This document shows, one piece after another, positions 17,876-26,723 of a DNA stretch of 64,000 nt. The notes below the pieces were generated by a model. The model did no database searches, had not been told where the DNA came from, and was given only the letters and a program-made list of their open reading frames with translations. Both the position numbers and the translations under genes were made by a program. Source of the DNA: Haloarcula rubra (GTDB lineage: Archaea > Halobacteriota > Halobacteria > Halobacteriales > Haloarculaceae); assembly GCF_019599465.1 (NCBI RefSeq), contig NZ_RKLR01000002.1, positions 496,001 to 560,000 on the forward strand, read 5' to 3'. Each line of letters begins with the position of its first letter. Within the stretch, counting starts at the first letter, position 1.

Positions 17876-18875
17876 GGTCCTCGACGTGGACCGTCTCTCC
17901 CCGCTGGGTCGCCTCGTAGGCGGCTTCGAGGAACGCCGTCACAGCCAGTCCGTACTCGCCGGTGACGACGGAGTCGGCCGTCCCCTCCACGGCGTCGACG
18001 AAGTTGCGGAGTTTCCGCTCGGTCAGCGTCTCGAAATCCCGGTCGCCGTCGACGTGCACCTCGCGAGTCGAGTCGGGCGTCGTCACTGTCAGGTCGCCGC
18101 CGGCGAGCGAGACGTGGCCCTCCGTGCCCCAGATAGAGATTCCGTCGTCGGGGACGATGTCGGTGCCGTCGCCGCTGACACAGACGCTCGCCGTGACTCG
18201 CCGGCCGTCGGCGTCGAGCGTCGCCGCCAGCGCGCTGTTGACGTCCACGTCGTGGCCCCTGTCGTCGACGACGCCGGTCACGGCCGTCGGTTCCGCGTCC
18301 AGCACCCACAGCGTCGCGTCGACGAGATGGGTCCCGGAGTCGAACAGTTGGCCGCCGCCGGAGAGCGACGGCGTGGTCCGCCACGTCCCCTCGTGTTCGG
18401 CTATCCACCGCTGGCCCAGATAGGCGTTGACCGTGTGCGGCGTCCCGATGGTGCCCGACTGGACGATGCGCCGGAGTTCGGCGAACAACGGGTCGAAGTG
18501 TCGCTGGAACCCGACCTGCAACACCCGGTCCCGGTCGGCGGCCGTCTCGACCAGTTCGCGGGCCGTCGCCAGTTCCGTCGTCAGCGGCTTCTCGACGAAC
18601 GCGTGCAGGTCCCGCTCCAGCGCCGCCATCGCGTGGTCGTGGTGGAGGGTGTGTGGCGTACAGACACTGACCGCGTCCAACTCGTCGGCGTGTCCGGCGA
18701 GCAGTTCCCCGACCGACTCGTAGGCCGGGCGGTCGAACGAGTCCTCGAACGTCGTCCGGGCCTCGGCCGCGACGTCGACGCCGGCGACGAGTTCGACGTC
18801 GTCGAAGCCCGCGTACTGTCGACACTCCCGCCGGCCGAGTCCGCCGAGGCCGATGGCACCGATTCGGACTGTCAT
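17862..18875 (-). CDS. Gfo/Idh/MocA family oxidoreductase
   Basis: A 337-residue NAD(P)-dependent sugar dehydrogenase-like protein. The Rossmann start is GAIGLGGLGRRECR, the EKP motif appears as FVEKPLTTELATARELV, and the second domain contains GGGQLFDSGTHLVDATLWV with the family His and Asp. The start MTVRIG matches the family; the longer frame upstream lies antisense to the CPBP gene. The substrate cannot be deduced. It follows the CPBP gene on the same strand by 46 bp. Confidence 0.87.
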   Translation of the reverse strand: MTVRIGAIGLGGLGRRECRQYAGFDDVELVAGVDVAAEARTTFEDSFDRPAYESVGELLAGHADELDAVSVCTPHTLHHDHAMAALERDLHAFVEKPLTTELATARELVETAADRDRVLQVGFQRHFDPLFAELRRIVQSGTIGTPHTVNAYLGQRWIAEHEGTWRTTPSLSGGGQLFDSGTHLVDATLWVLDAEPTAVTGVVDDRGHDVDVNSALAATLDADGRRVTASVCVSGDGTDIVPDDGISIWGTEGHVSLAGGDLTVTTPDSTREVHVDGDRDFETLTERKLRNFVDAVEGTADSVVTGEYGLAVTAFLEAAYEATQRGETVHVEDLTGR

Positions 18876-18921
18876 GCCGGCAGCGACGCCCGTCGAAGGA
18901 ATAAAACCGTCCCGTCGCCGC

Positions 18922-19635
18922 TCACATCGAGAGGAACGTCCCCACGAGCAGGAGGGCGTTGTAACTGCCGTGTGTGACGATGGGCACCAGCAGATTGCCC
19001 GTCCGCTCGTAGATGGTGCCGAAGACGAGGCCGCCCACGGTGACGACGGCGACGCCGGCCAGCGCACCGGCGACGGACCCGGTGAAGTTCAGCAGGTGGA
19101 TGCTCCCGAAGACGAGACTCGACAGTACGACTGCGAGGGTGGGGCCGAACGACTGCCGGAGTCGCCCCTGAATCGCCCCGCGGAAGAGCAGTTCCTCGGC
19201 CGGTGCGACGAGGACGATAGAGAGCGCCGCCAGTCCGAGCGCCACCCGCGGGTCGGCCATGATGGGGCCCTCGAACACGCTCCCCTCGGGCGCCAGTCCC
19301 AGCGACGCGAACAGGACGCTGAGGCCGACTGCGGCGGTGAGGGTGACGAGGAGTCCACCGACCGTGTAGCGAACGTCCACCCGCGTCGGCCAGCGAACCC
19401 GCACGCCGCCGTGCCGTCGAACGTACAGGTAGCCGACGACGAGGAATGCGAGTTGGCCGGCCGCGGCGAGGACGAGGAACCCACCCGGACTGCCCACGGA
19501 CGGGCCGAACAACACGAGCGGCACGGTGAACACGACGCCGAAGACGACGCTCACGGCCAGTCCGGCGACGAGCAACCCGGCGGCGACACCGAGTGCGCGG
19601 AGTGGCCCGTCCGGACCGGTGCGCTCTTCGACCAT
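18922..19635 (-). CDS. CPBP family intramembrane metalloprotease
   Basis: A 237-residue polytopic membrane protein of the CAAX/bacteriocin-processing family. Catalytic motifs are PAEELLFRGAIQGRL, the His in SIHLLNF and the C-terminal THGSYN. At least six hydrophobic segments are visible. Substrate is unknown; many haloarchaeal members have no assigned function. The start ATG at 19635 fits leaderless transcription from CATATTTTT (minus strand) near 19660; 16 further in-frame codons upstream would overlap that promoter. Confidence 0.85.
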   Translation of the reverse strand: MVEERTGPDGPLRALGVAAGLLVAGLAVSVVFGVVFTVPLVLFGPSVGSPGGFLVLAAAGQLAFLVVGYLYVRRHGGVRVRWPTRVDVRYTVGGLLVTLTAAVGLSVLFASLGLAPEGSVFEGPIMADPRVALGLAALSIVLVAPAEELLFRGAIQGRLRQSFGPTLAVVLSSLVFGSIHLLNFTGSVAGALAGVAVVTVGGLVFGTIYERTGNLLVPIVTHGSYNALLLVGTFLSM

Positions 19636-19733
19636 ACGGTCTCTCTGGCTTTCTGTCGTGAAAAATATGCGCCGCGTTTCCAACGGTCACGGTCCGGTTC
19701 GGGAGTCCACGACACCGCCCGTGGCGGTCGGTG

Positions 19734-19982
19734 TCACTCCCCTTGTTCGACTTCGTATATCTCGTCTGCGGTCAGCCCGTGGGCCTCCCGGTGGACCTTC
19801 TCACCAGCCTCCTTGTTCGGGCCTTCGAAGAGGCAGAAGACAGCACCCTCCTCCTCGTCGAACCAGTAGTTCCGATAGTCGACGTCGTACTTCTCTTGGG
19901 TCTCGAGGTCCTTCTTGTGGGCCTCTACGACGTCCTCGACGCTCGCCTCGACGTCTCTGTGGACGTCCATGAACAGTGGCAT
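19734..19982 (-). CDS. DUF4242 / SCO4226-like small protein
   Basis: An 82-residue ferredoxin-fold-like protein starting MPLFMDVHRDVE, with HKKDLETQEKYDVDYRNYW and FCLFEGPNKEAGEKVHREAHG, the pattern of DUF4242, whose Streptomyces member binds nickel. The His and Cys residues could bind metal, but that is only family analogy. ATG at 19982 fits the TATA CAAATAACC (20009-20017) slightly better than the ATG at 19991, which would add three residues. Confidence 0.75.
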   Translation of the reverse strand: MPLFMDVHRDVEASVEDVVEAHKKDLETQEKYDVDYRNYWFDEEEGAVFCLFEGPNKEAGEKVHREAHGLTADEIYEVEQGE

Positions 19983-20260
19983 AGCACCCATAATGTACGC
20001 ATCGATGACAAATAACCGTGATTGTCGGATGGCTCTCCTTGGCCACAGATACAGTCCACGTATTGCCGTTCGATAGTGGGATGTGACGCAGATACGATAG
20101 AACCCATACGACCTTCTCCGTCGTCGTGTCCCACGACCGGCGCGTCGTCGCCCGTCGGGATTCGTCCCTCTCGGTACGTCGAGAGCCGCGGACCAGCGCA
20201 GAGACCCGTAACCCGCTTTCCGCTGGCGGGGGCGCGCTCCGCACGTCCGTCGCAGAAAGC

Positions 20261-20390
20261 GGGCGGCGAGGGATTCGAACCCGGTGCGAGACTTCGCTTC
20301 GCTCGTCTCGCGTGATTCAACTCCCTCGTACCGAATACGTCGCTCGCGATTTGCGAGCGACAGAATACGGGCGGCGAGGGATTCGAACCC
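20261..20390. repeat. Direct repeat of the tRNA-Arg 3' end with two hairpins between
   Basis: The 22 bp at 20369-20390, which form the 3' end of tRNA-Arg (T-arm and acceptor), recur exactly at 20261-20282; with 8 more flanking bases the match is 28 of 30. No 5' tRNA half accompanies the outer copy. Between the copies are hairpins 20286-20292/20305-20311 (GCGAGAC/GTCTCGC) and 20339-20347/20353-20361 (GTCGCTCGC/GCGAGCGAC). The rest of 19983-20260 holds no gene I can support. This looks like an attachment-site scar or a local duplication. Confidence 0.65.
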
Positions 20391-20440
20391 CCGACCATCT
20401 GGTCCGGAACCAGGCGTTCTGTCCGCTGAACTAGCCGCCC
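20368..20440 (-). tRNA. tRNA-Arg (CCG)
   Basis: A 73-nt tRNA on the minus strand. The 7-bp acceptor stem is GGGCGGC/GCCGCCC, the D-arm GTTC...GAAC, the anticodon loop TTCCGGA with anticodon CCG (Arg, codon CGG) and the T-loop TTCGAAT. The discriminator is G and CCA is not encoded. The first pair of the anticodon stem is imperfect. A 9-bp hairpin begins 7 nt after its 3' end. Confidence 0.9.
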
Positions 20441-20489
20441 ACGTCTCCAGATACTCCGCAACCGCTTGTAAGAGTTGTGAACCCGCGAG

Positions 20490-21074
20490 TCAGGGCGATT
20501 CGCTCGTCTCGATGGTGAAGTCGTCGACGGGGTAGGCGACACAGGTCAGACAGTAGCCGTCGTCCATGTCGTCCTCGAACAGTGACTCGTTCTGGCTGTG
20601 GCGGATGTAGTCCTCGGCCGGGCCGTCCTGGATGTGGCCGGCACAGGAGATACACTGGCCCTGCCGGCAGGCGTAGGGGAGGTCCCAGCCTTCCTCTTCG
20701 CCGGCGTCGAGGATGGTCTCGTTGTTGGCGACCTCGATGGTCTCGCCTTCCTTCGCGAACTCGACGTCGTAGTACTCGACCTCGTCGTCGGCGATGTCCT
20801 CGGGGTCGAAGCCCTCGTCTTCTTCCTCGGCTTCTTCGCCCTCGGCGAGTTCACCCTCCGCACCGCCGGCGGGGATGGCGGCCGCACCGCCACCGCCGAT
20901 AGAGCGGTTGTACGGTTCGGCGAAGTCGGTCTCCTGGACCGACGCGGCGCGCTGTTCGAGGACTTCCTGGGAGATGTCTTCCGGCGCCTCCCAGCCGGTC
21001 CCCTTCGCGTAGTGGAACGCCACCACGATGAGAGTCAGCGTGGCCCCGCCGAGGAGCCCTGCGAGTTCAACCAT
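20490..21074 (-). CDS. Membrane-anchored 2Fe-2S ferredoxin
   Basis: A 194-residue protein with an N-terminal membrane helix (LAGLLGGATLTLIVVAFHYA), a long acidic linker with EEEDEGFDPEDIAD, and a plant-type ferredoxin domain holding the cluster motif ACRQGQCISCAG plus the distal CLTC. It should donate or accept electrons at the inner membrane face. The membrane anchor and acidic linker set it apart from the soluble halophilic ferredoxin. Start at 21074 is leaderless behind the TATA GTTTAACTAA (complement) near 21100. Confidence 0.85.
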   Translation of the reverse strand: MVELAGLLGGATLTLIVVAFHYAKGTGWEAPEDISQEVLEQRAASVQETDFAEPYNRSIGGGGAAAIPAGGAEGELAEGEEAEEEDEGFDPEDIADDEVEYYDVEFAKEGETIEVANNETILDAGEEEGWDLPYACRQGQCISCAGHIQDGPAEDYIRHSQNESLFEDDMDDGYCLTCVAYPVDDFTIETSESP

Positions 21075-21240
21075 GTGCGCGGCTATGGAGTACTGGTTTA
21101 ACTAAGCTTTGGATTCGCCCGTTTCGCCGCGTTCTGTTCCGGTTCGAGCGGCCGTCGTTCGCGCCAGCGTACCGCAGAATGATGGGTACTCGACGTCGAC
21201 GCGGGTCGAACCACAGGTGCGAACCGGCAGTCTCGGACGG

Positions 21241-22143
21241 CTACTCGGACCGTCGCGGGACCTCGTGGCGACCGAACCCGTACCGGAGACGGCTGGCGAG
21301 GCGGCGGGAGAACCGGCCGTCGTCGGCGCGAGAGCCGAACCGCTCGGCCAGCGCCTGATAGATGAGCGGCACGGGCACCTCCTGTTCGAGGGCCTCCTGT
21401 ACCGTCCACGTCCCCGTCGACCCGCCCTCGACGCGGTCGGCGACGTCGCCGAGGTCGTTGCCCTCCTCGCGGAACGCCTCCTCACACAGCTCTAAGAGCC
21501 ACGAACGGATGACCGCGCCGTTGTTCCACGTCCGGGAGACGGCCTCCAAATCGAGGTCGTACCGGCCGTTCGCCAGCAGTTCGAACCCCTCGCCGTAGGC
21601 CTGCATCAGGGCGTACTCGACGCCGTTGTGGACCATCTTCACGTAGTGGCCCGACCCGGCCGGCCCCATGCGGTCGTGGCCCGCCGGGCCGGTGGCGACG
21701 GCGTCGAACACCGGCGTCAGTTCGTCGTAGGCCCACTGGGGGCCGCCGACCATCAGCGAGAAGCCCAGTTCCGCACCGGCCGGGCCACCGGAGGTGCCAC
21801 AGTCGAGATAGGCGGCGTCGGTCGCCTTCGCCCGGCGGACCGAGTCCTCGAAGTGGGAGTTGCCGCCGTCGACGACCACGTCGTCGCCGTCGACCAGTCC
21901 GTCGAGTTCGTCCAGCGCGGCGTCGACGGGGTCGCCGGCGGGGACCATCAGCCAGATGCGCTTGTCCTCGCCCAGCGAGTCGGCGAGGTCCGGAATAGAG
22001 TCCGCCGCCCGTGCGCCCGCGTCGGCGGCGTCGGCCACCGCCGCGTCGTCGATGTCGAAGACGACGACGTCGTGGCCCGCGTCGAGCACGCGGTCGACGA
22101 CGATACGTCCCATGCGTCCGAGTCCGATGACGCCTAGTTCCAT
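21241..22143 (-). CDS. gnd: 6-phosphogluconate dehydrogenase (short type)
   Basis: It oxidatively decarboxylates 6-phosphogluconate to ribulose 5-phosphate, the haloarchaeal route to pentoses. At 300 residues it is the short Gnd/YqeC type. Visible motifs are the nucleotide site GVIGLGRMGRIVVDR, VVDGGNSHFEDS, CGTSGGPAGAELG and the catalytic GHYVKMVHNGVEY with Lys and Asn. It is followed upstream by brp on the same strand, 52 bp away. Confidence 0.9.
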   Translation of the reverse strand: MELGVIGLGRMGRIVVDRVLDAGHDVVVFDIDDAAVADAADAGARAADSIPDLADSLGEDKRIWLMVPAGDPVDAALDELDGLVDGDDVVVDGGNSHFEDSVRRAKATDAAYLDCGTSGGPAGAELGFSLMVGGPQWAYDELTPVFDAVATGPAGHDRMGPAGSGHYVKMVHNGVEYALMQAYGEGFELLANGRYDLDLEAVSRTWNNGAVIRSWLLELCEEAFREEGNDLGDVADRVEGGSTGTWTVQEALEQEVPVPLIYQALAERFGSRADDGRFSRRLASRLRYGFGRHEVPRRSE

Positions 22144-22195
22144 ACGGCAGGACTCGCCGAGCGGACAAGTAGGGGTTCCGGTTCCGAGCGTGGAC

Positions 22196-23263
22196 TCAGG
22201 GCACGAACCAGATGCCCTGCCGACGGTCGAGCCAGTCGCCGACGACGACGTGGGGGAGGGCGACGATGGAGACGAAGACGCTCCAGAAGGCGACGCCGCC
22301 GACTAGCGGCGAGGCCGACCCCAGCGGGTTCGGCGCGAAGCGGTACAGCAGGCCGGCGAGCAGGAAGGTCAGCACCGCGCCGGCCATCAGCAGGCCCCAC
22401 GCCGCCAGCGCGACGCGCTGTGGCTCCTCGAAGTCGAGGACGTCCGGGCCGCCGGTCCCGCGCGCGGCGTCGATAGCCACGTCGCGGCCCACCTGCCGCG
22501 TGGAGTACCACAGCGGGAAGTACAGGCCGACGGCGACGACCACGGGGACGACGACGAAGTACGCCCCCAGCAGGGCCGTCTCGGCGGCGTCGACGAGCCA
22601 CGACCGGCCGCCGCCGCGGCGGAAGCCGACGCCGACGTGTGCTAGCGCCGCCGCCAGCCACCCGCCGCCGACGACCCACCGCGTCGTCTCGAAGTACGGC
22701 GTGTACGGCAACAGCGCCCCGGGGTCGAAGATAGCGACCATGTGGTGGCTGAACGTCTGGAAGACGCCGGGCCACGCGACGAGCGGGACGGCCATCACCG
22801 CGCCGCCGCGGACGAGGGCGGCGAGCGCCCGTTGCCACCGCGCTGGCAGGTGGTCGGTGCCGCTGGTCGCGTCGAGCACCGCGAGGCCACCGAATCCCCC
22901 CTTCGCCACCGCCACGCCGATCGCCAGCGCCAGTCCGGCGACGGGCGCGACGACGAACAGGGCGACGAACGCCCCGACCAGCCCCAGATAGCAGCCGAGG
23001 TAGCGCCACCGGAAGTCGAGTTCGCGCCGCCGGAGGTTCGCGAAGTGTTCGTAGCCTCCGTGTGGCAGGTTCAGCGCGACCATCCCGAACAGGTAGATGC
23101 CCGCCTGCGTCGACAGGGACAGCGACACGCCCGCCGCCCGGAGGCCGAGGAACGCCAGACAGACGGCGACCAGTCCCACCCGTGACACCGTGAGAAACCG
23201 GTTGTCACCCGTCAGCGCAGGCAGTGACCGGTGCCCGAGCCGTGTGAGCGTCTTCCCACTCAT
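22196..23263 (-). CDS. brp: Beta-carotene 15,15'-dioxygenase, Brp/Blh family
   Basis: An integral membrane enzyme that cleaves beta-carotene to two retinals, the chromophore of haloarchaeal rhodopsins. The 355-residue protein has about eight to ten hydrophobic segments and iron-binding His motifs NLPHGGYEHFANL, FQTFSHHMVAIFD and ALPHVVVGDWLD. The ATG at 23263 gives a family-typical length; the frame continues far upstream but only antisense to the aminopeptidase. No rhodopsin gene is in the window, so its partner lies elsewhere. Confidence 0.87.
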   Translation of the reverse strand: MSGKTLTRLGHRSLPALTGDNRFLTVSRVGLVAVCLAFLGLRAAGVSLSLSTQAGIYLFGMVALNLPHGGYEHFANLRRRELDFRWRYLGCYLGLVGAFVALFVVAPVAGLALAIGVAVAKGGFGGLAVLDATSGTDHLPARWQRALAALVRGGAVMAVPLVAWPGVFQTFSHHMVAIFDPGALLPYTPYFETTRWVVGGGWLAAALAHVGVGFRRGGGRSWLVDAAETALLGAYFVVVPVVVAVGLYFPLWYSTRQVGRDVAIDAARGTGGPDVLDFEEPQRVALAAWGLLMAGAVLTFLLAGLLYRFAPNPLGSASPLVGGVAFWSVFVSIVALPHVVVGDWLDRRQGIWFVP

Positions 23264-23473
23264 GGCGGGCCCTAGGGACGATTTCCGGGTCAACGGCGGC
23301 CCGCGATGTTGGGGGCGTTTTTCAACTCCGAGCGAGTCCGCTCTCCCCTGTTCGTCACTGCGGCGTCCGTACCAGCCAGATGGGTGCACACGACCGCGCG
23401 TCGACGCTCGCGCGAATCGGGTGACCCGACCGACAGCGGTACGCTTTCCCACTCGCCGCCCGTCGACGGGCGC

Positions 23474-24556
23474 ATGGACGACCGCGTACGCGAACACGCA
23501 CGGACGCTGGTGGACTGGAGCGCCCGCATCGAGGCGGGCGACGACGTCGTCGTACAGGTCGACGAGGGGGCACACGACCTCGCCGTCGCCGTCGCCGAGC
23601 AACTCGGACGGCGGGACGCCAATCTGTTGGCGACGTACGGGTCCGACGAACTGCGCCGCGCTTACCTCCGGGCCCACGACGGCGAGTTCGACGCCGACCC
23701 CGAGTACGAACTCGCGATGTACGACCGGGCCGACAGCGTGTTGATTCTGAAGGGCACGCACAACACCGCCGGCACCGCCGACGTGCCCAGCGACCGGCGA
23801 CAGGCCCACTCGAAGGCCCGGCGGGGCATCCGCGAGGCCCGTCTCGACACCGACTGGGTGTCGACCCAGCACCCGACGCGGGCGATGGCCCAGCAGGCCG
23901 GGATGGCCTACGAGGCCTACGCGGACTTCGTCTACGACGCCACGCTCCGGGACTGGGAGGCGCTGGCCGAGGAACAGGCACGACTGAAGACGATTCTGGA
24001 CGACGGCGAGACGGTGCGAATCGTCGCCGACGGCACCGACCTCACGATGTCCATCGCGGGCCGCACCGCGGTCAACTCCGCGGCCAGCGTCGCCTACGGC
24101 TCGCACAACCTCCCCTCGGGCGAGGTGTTCACCGCCCCCGAGGGAACCGAGGGCGTCGTCACGTTCGACGTGCCGATGACGATTCAGGGTCGGCGGGTGC
24201 GGGACGTGGAACTGACCTTCGAGGACGGCGCAGTCGTCGACTTCGCGGCCGCGCAGGGCGAGGCCGTCGTCGAGGAGGTCCTGGAGACGGACGAGGGCGC
24301 GCGCCGCCTCGGCGAACTCGGCGTCGGGATGAACCGCGGCGTCGACCGCATCACCGACAACATCCTCTTCGACGAGAAGATGGGCGGCACCGTCCATCTG
24401 GCGCTGGGACGGGCCTACGACGCCTGCCTGCCCGAGGGCGCGGCCGGCAACGACAGCGCGGTCCACGAGGACCTCATCACGACGATGGGCGAAGGGTCGC
24501 GGTTGGAGGTCGACGGGGAAATCGTACAGGAGGACGGGCAGTTTCGGTGGGAGTAA
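23474..24556 (+). CDS. M29-family aminopeptidase
   Basis: A 360-residue metallo-aminopeptidase of the thermophilic AmpS/AmpT type. Predicted metal ligands and catalytic residues are E in NLPSGEVFTAPEGT, E in LGELGVGMN, H in DEKMGGTVHLALGRAYD with the Tyr two residues before the Asp, and H and D around SAVHEDLI. No export signal. A related but shorter protein is found at 51.3-52.3 kb. The start MDDRVREH is preferred; the 56 codons before it are Arg/Ser-rich and non-conserved-looking. Confidence 0.85.
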   Translation: MDDRVREHARTLVDWSARIEAGDDVVVQVDEGAHDLAVAVAEQLGRRDANLLATYGSDELRRAYLRAHDGEFDADPEYELAMYDRADSVLILKGTHNTAGTADVPSDRRQAHSKARRGIREARLDTDWVSTQHPTRAMAQQAGMAYEAYADFVYDATLRDWEALAEEQARLKTILDDGETVRIVADGTDLTMSIAGRTAVNSAASVAYGSHNLPSGEVFTAPEGTEGVVTFDVPMTIQGRRVRDVELTFEDGAVVDFAAAQGEAVVEEVLETDEGARRLGELGVGMNRGVDRITDNILFDEKMGGTVHLALGRAYDACLPEGAAGNDSAVHEDLITTMGEGSRLEVDGEIVQEDGQFRWE

Positions 24557-24911
24557 GGGGGTTCGAGCGTCGCGAGCAGCCGCGAACGTCGTGAGCGGCG
24601 GTCACCGACGCCACGCATCTCGTCCGACGCCGACGCGACAGACTCGACGCCCGGCCACACGGCTGTCGGACTCGCGTCGGCACTCGGAACGGTAGAGATC
24701 GGAAAGAGGGGGTGGGGGTGGGGGGTGGTGGCACCCAAAGTGGGTGCACCCGTAGCTTCGACGGTGATAATTAAGAAGCTTCCGGCCTCGCCGTCTCGCG
24801 ATACGTCGTCTCCCCTGAATTTCAAACGCGATACTCCGCTCTGCACACGGTCGCGTTCTGGCCGACGAATCGGCGGCAACACCTTTGTGCTATCACACCA
24901 TACCCCGAGAC
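24557..24911. other. Gene-free stretch with G-run, hairpin and TATA-like site
   Basis: No gene is supported in these 355 bp. A G-rich run lies at 24708-24731 (runs of five, five and six G separated by single T). Directly after it is a hairpin GCACCC-AAAGT-GGGTGC at 24731-24747. GATAATTAAG near 24765-24774 resembles a TATA box but is about 145 nt before the next start. The G-run plus hairpin may terminate the aminopeptidase transcript. Confidence 0.4.
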
Positions 24912-25406
24912 GTGACGACCGTCGCACCGGAGGGACCCGACGGGGCCGACAGCCCACGGGTGAGGCAGGCAGAGCGGGCCGACCTGCTGGAGATTCACCG
25001 CATCGAGCAGTCGGCGTTCCCGCAACCGTGGCCGTTCTCGGCGCTTGAGAGCTACCTCGGCGAGGAGGGATTCCTGGTGGCCGAAGCCGACGGCCCCGAG
25101 GACGTCCCGTCGGTGGCGGGCTACGTCGTCGCCGACACCGTCCCGAACCACGGGACGCCGCTCGGGCACATCAAGGACATCGCGGTCCGCGACGAGTACC
25201 GGCGCGAGGGCGTCGCCAGCGCACTGCTGGAACGGGCCCTCGGCGTCCTCGCGGTGACGGGCGCCGGGTCGGTCAAACTGGAGGTCCGGGCCGACAACCA
25301 CGGCGCGCGACGGCTGTATCGACAGTTCGGCTTCGAACACCGCAAGACCATCCCGAACTACTACAGCAACGGCGAGAACGCGCTCGTGATGGTCCGCTTG
25401 CTCTGA
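24912..25406 (+). CDS. rimI: Ribosomal protein N-acetyltransferase RimI-like
   Basis: A GNAT-fold acetyltransferase of 164 residues; RimI/Ard1 enzymes acetylate protein N-termini. Matching segments are FPQPWPFSALESYLGE near the start, IKDIAVRDEYRREGVASALL (acetyl-CoA loop RREGVAS) and LEVRADNHGARRLYRQFGF followed by YYSNGENALVM, typical of RimI. The GTG at 24912 is chosen since the nine codons before it, from a TTG, are not RimI-like. Substrate range in archaea is inferred. Confidence 0.85.
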   Translation: MTTVAPEGPDGADSPRVRQAERADLLEIHRIEQSAFPQPWPFSALESYLGEEGFLVAEADGPEDVPSVAGYVVADTVPNHGTPLGHIKDIAVRDEYRREGVASALLERALGVLAVTGAGSVKLEVRADNHGARRLYRQFGFEHRKTIPNYYSNGENALVMVRLL

Positions 25407-25449
25407 GACCCGACGGCATATACGTCCGGGCCGTCTCTGTGGACGTACG

Positions 25450-25863
25450 ATGGGATACGCCTGTCCAGTGTGTGGTGACCCGCAGTCAGACGCCGGCCAC
25501 CTCGCGAACCACCTCGCCTTCACGGCGCTGACCGGTGGCGACGACCACGAGACGTGGCTGGACGACACCGTCGACGACTGGGGCCAGATGGGCGAATCGG
25601 AACTGGCCGAGGCCGTCGTCGACCACGCCGAGGAGACGGAGTTCCCGCAGGTGTTCGAGGAGAGCGGCCTCGACGACCACGACCACGACCACGGCGACGG
25701 ACACGACCGCGCCCCGACGAGCGACCTGCCGCCGGGGGCCGACAGTCAGCGCGGGCGGTCGATGAGCGACGACGACCGGGAAGTCCTCGCCGAGGCCCGT
25801 GACCTCACCCGCGAGATGTTGGACGACGAGGCGGACGACGCGTCCGAAGGCGAAACCGAATAA
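25450..25863 (+). CDS. Small zinc-finger protein
   Basis: A 137-residue acidic protein with an N-terminal zinc-finger signature CPVCGDPQSDAGHLANH (CX2CX8HX3H). The middle has an Asp/His run DDHDHDHGDGHD that may also bind metal, and the C-terminal helix is acidic. I take it for a conserved haloarchaeal family that travels with the next gene, but no function is known. It lies 43 nt after rimI and 24 nt before the next gene, so likely part of an operon. Confidence 0.65.
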   Translation: MGYACPVCGDPQSDAGHLANHLAFTALTGGDDHETWLDDTVDDWGQMGESELAEAVVDHAEETEFPQVFEESGLDDHDHDHGDGHDRAPTSDLPPGADSQRGRSMSDDDREVLAEARDLTREMLDDEADDASEGETE

Positions 25864-25887
25864 GCCCGCCGTCCCCTAGACCCGCGC

Positions 25888-26301
25888 ATGGAGACCGAGG
25901 GGCAGTTCTCGCCGACCACAGTCGCCGAGGCGCGTGACCGCTACGAGTCGTTCGGCCCGACCGCACAGGTCGTGGTCAAGGAAGTCGCGAAGGCGATGGG
26001 ACTGGACGCCGACGAGTACGAGGAGCGAGTCACGAGCGACGTGGTCGAGACGGCGCGTGACGTCCTCTTCGCCGAGTCGCTCGCCGTGACCGTCGGGACC
26101 AGCGAGGAGTTCGAGTCGTGGCGGGCCGACACGGACCACGAGGTCACCGTCGTCGGGTCCGAGAACGTCGACAACGTCGTCTGGCACGCCCCGCCGTTCG
26201 CCGACGAGGCGGTGGCGGCGACGTTCCAGTCCGAGCGCAGGGCCGCCGTCGGGACCCTCCGCCGGCAGGCGTTCGGTCGCGTGTACAGCGAGGTCGTCTG
26301 A
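25888..26301 (+). CDS. Uncharacterised haloarchaeal protein (zinc-finger neighbour)
   Basis: A 137-residue soluble protein of unknown function. It starts METEGQFSPTTVAEARDRYE and ends with a helix FQSERRAAVGTLRRQAFGRVY. No catalytic motif or membrane segment is visible. Its stop overlaps the next start by one base (TGATG), so the two are translationally coupled. Codon use is typical of the window. Confidence 0.65.
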   Translation: METEGQFSPTTVAEARDRYESFGPTAQVVVKEVAKAMGLDADEYEERVTSDVVETARDVLFAESLAVTVGTSEEFESWRADTDHEVTVVGSENVDNVVWHAPPFADEAVAATFQSERRAAVGTLRRQAFGRVYSEVV

Positions 26302-26723
26302 TGCGCACGGTCACCCGGAACTTCGTTATCGGCGTGGCCGTCGTCGTCGTCCTCTTGCTGGCGCTGGGGGCGCTCCCGAGTTACCTCAAGAGCGGCGACC
26401 CGTACTACCTCACCGCCACGGCCGAGAACGCGAGTGCCGTCGACGCGAACGGGAGCGCCGTGAACGCGAGCGCCCTCTCGGCCCAGCGGTACCCCTACAC
26501 GACGGCGGCGCTCGCAAACGCGACGGCCAACGGGAGCGACGGGGCTGGCCGATCCGACCCCTACTGGCGCGGCCCAGTCGGGCTGAAAGGCGCGTTCACG
26601 CACTCGCCGTTCGACGAACTCGACGCCCTCCGCCAGCGAGTGCCCGAGGCGGCCGACGACGAGACGGTGCTGGTCCGCCACGACGGTACGCTTTACCGCC
26701 TCGCGGTGACACAGCAACCATGA
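26301..26723 (+). CDS. Membrane-anchored uncharacterised protein
   Basis: A 140-residue protein with one N-terminal helix (FVIGVAVVVVLLLALGALP) and an external domain rich in N-x-S/T sites (ENASAVDANGSAVNAS, ATANGS), suggesting an N-glycosylated surface protein. No known domain is recognised. It overlaps the preceding gene by 1 nt and the Nudix gene by 4 nt, so it sits inside a tight operon. Confidence 0.65.
   Translation: MRTVTRNFVIGVAVVVVLLLALGALPSYLKSGDPYYLTATAENASAVDANGSAVNASALSAQRYPYTTAALANATANGSDGAGRSDPYWRGPVGLKGAFTHSPFDELDALRQRVPEAADDETVLVRHDGTLYRLAVTQQP

Noticed and set aside
20261-20282. A second tRNA gene beside tRNA-Arg
   Set aside because: Only the 3' end is present; no D-arm or anticodon arm precedes it, so it is a partial copy.
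20283-20368. A mobile element between the tRNA-end repeats
   Set aside because: Only 86 bp, with no integrase or transposase; it can be no more than a scar.
23264-24466. N-terminal extension of the brp reading frame
   Set aside because: It lies antisense to the M29 aminopeptidase and has no homology-like pattern; Brp proteins start near MSGKTL.
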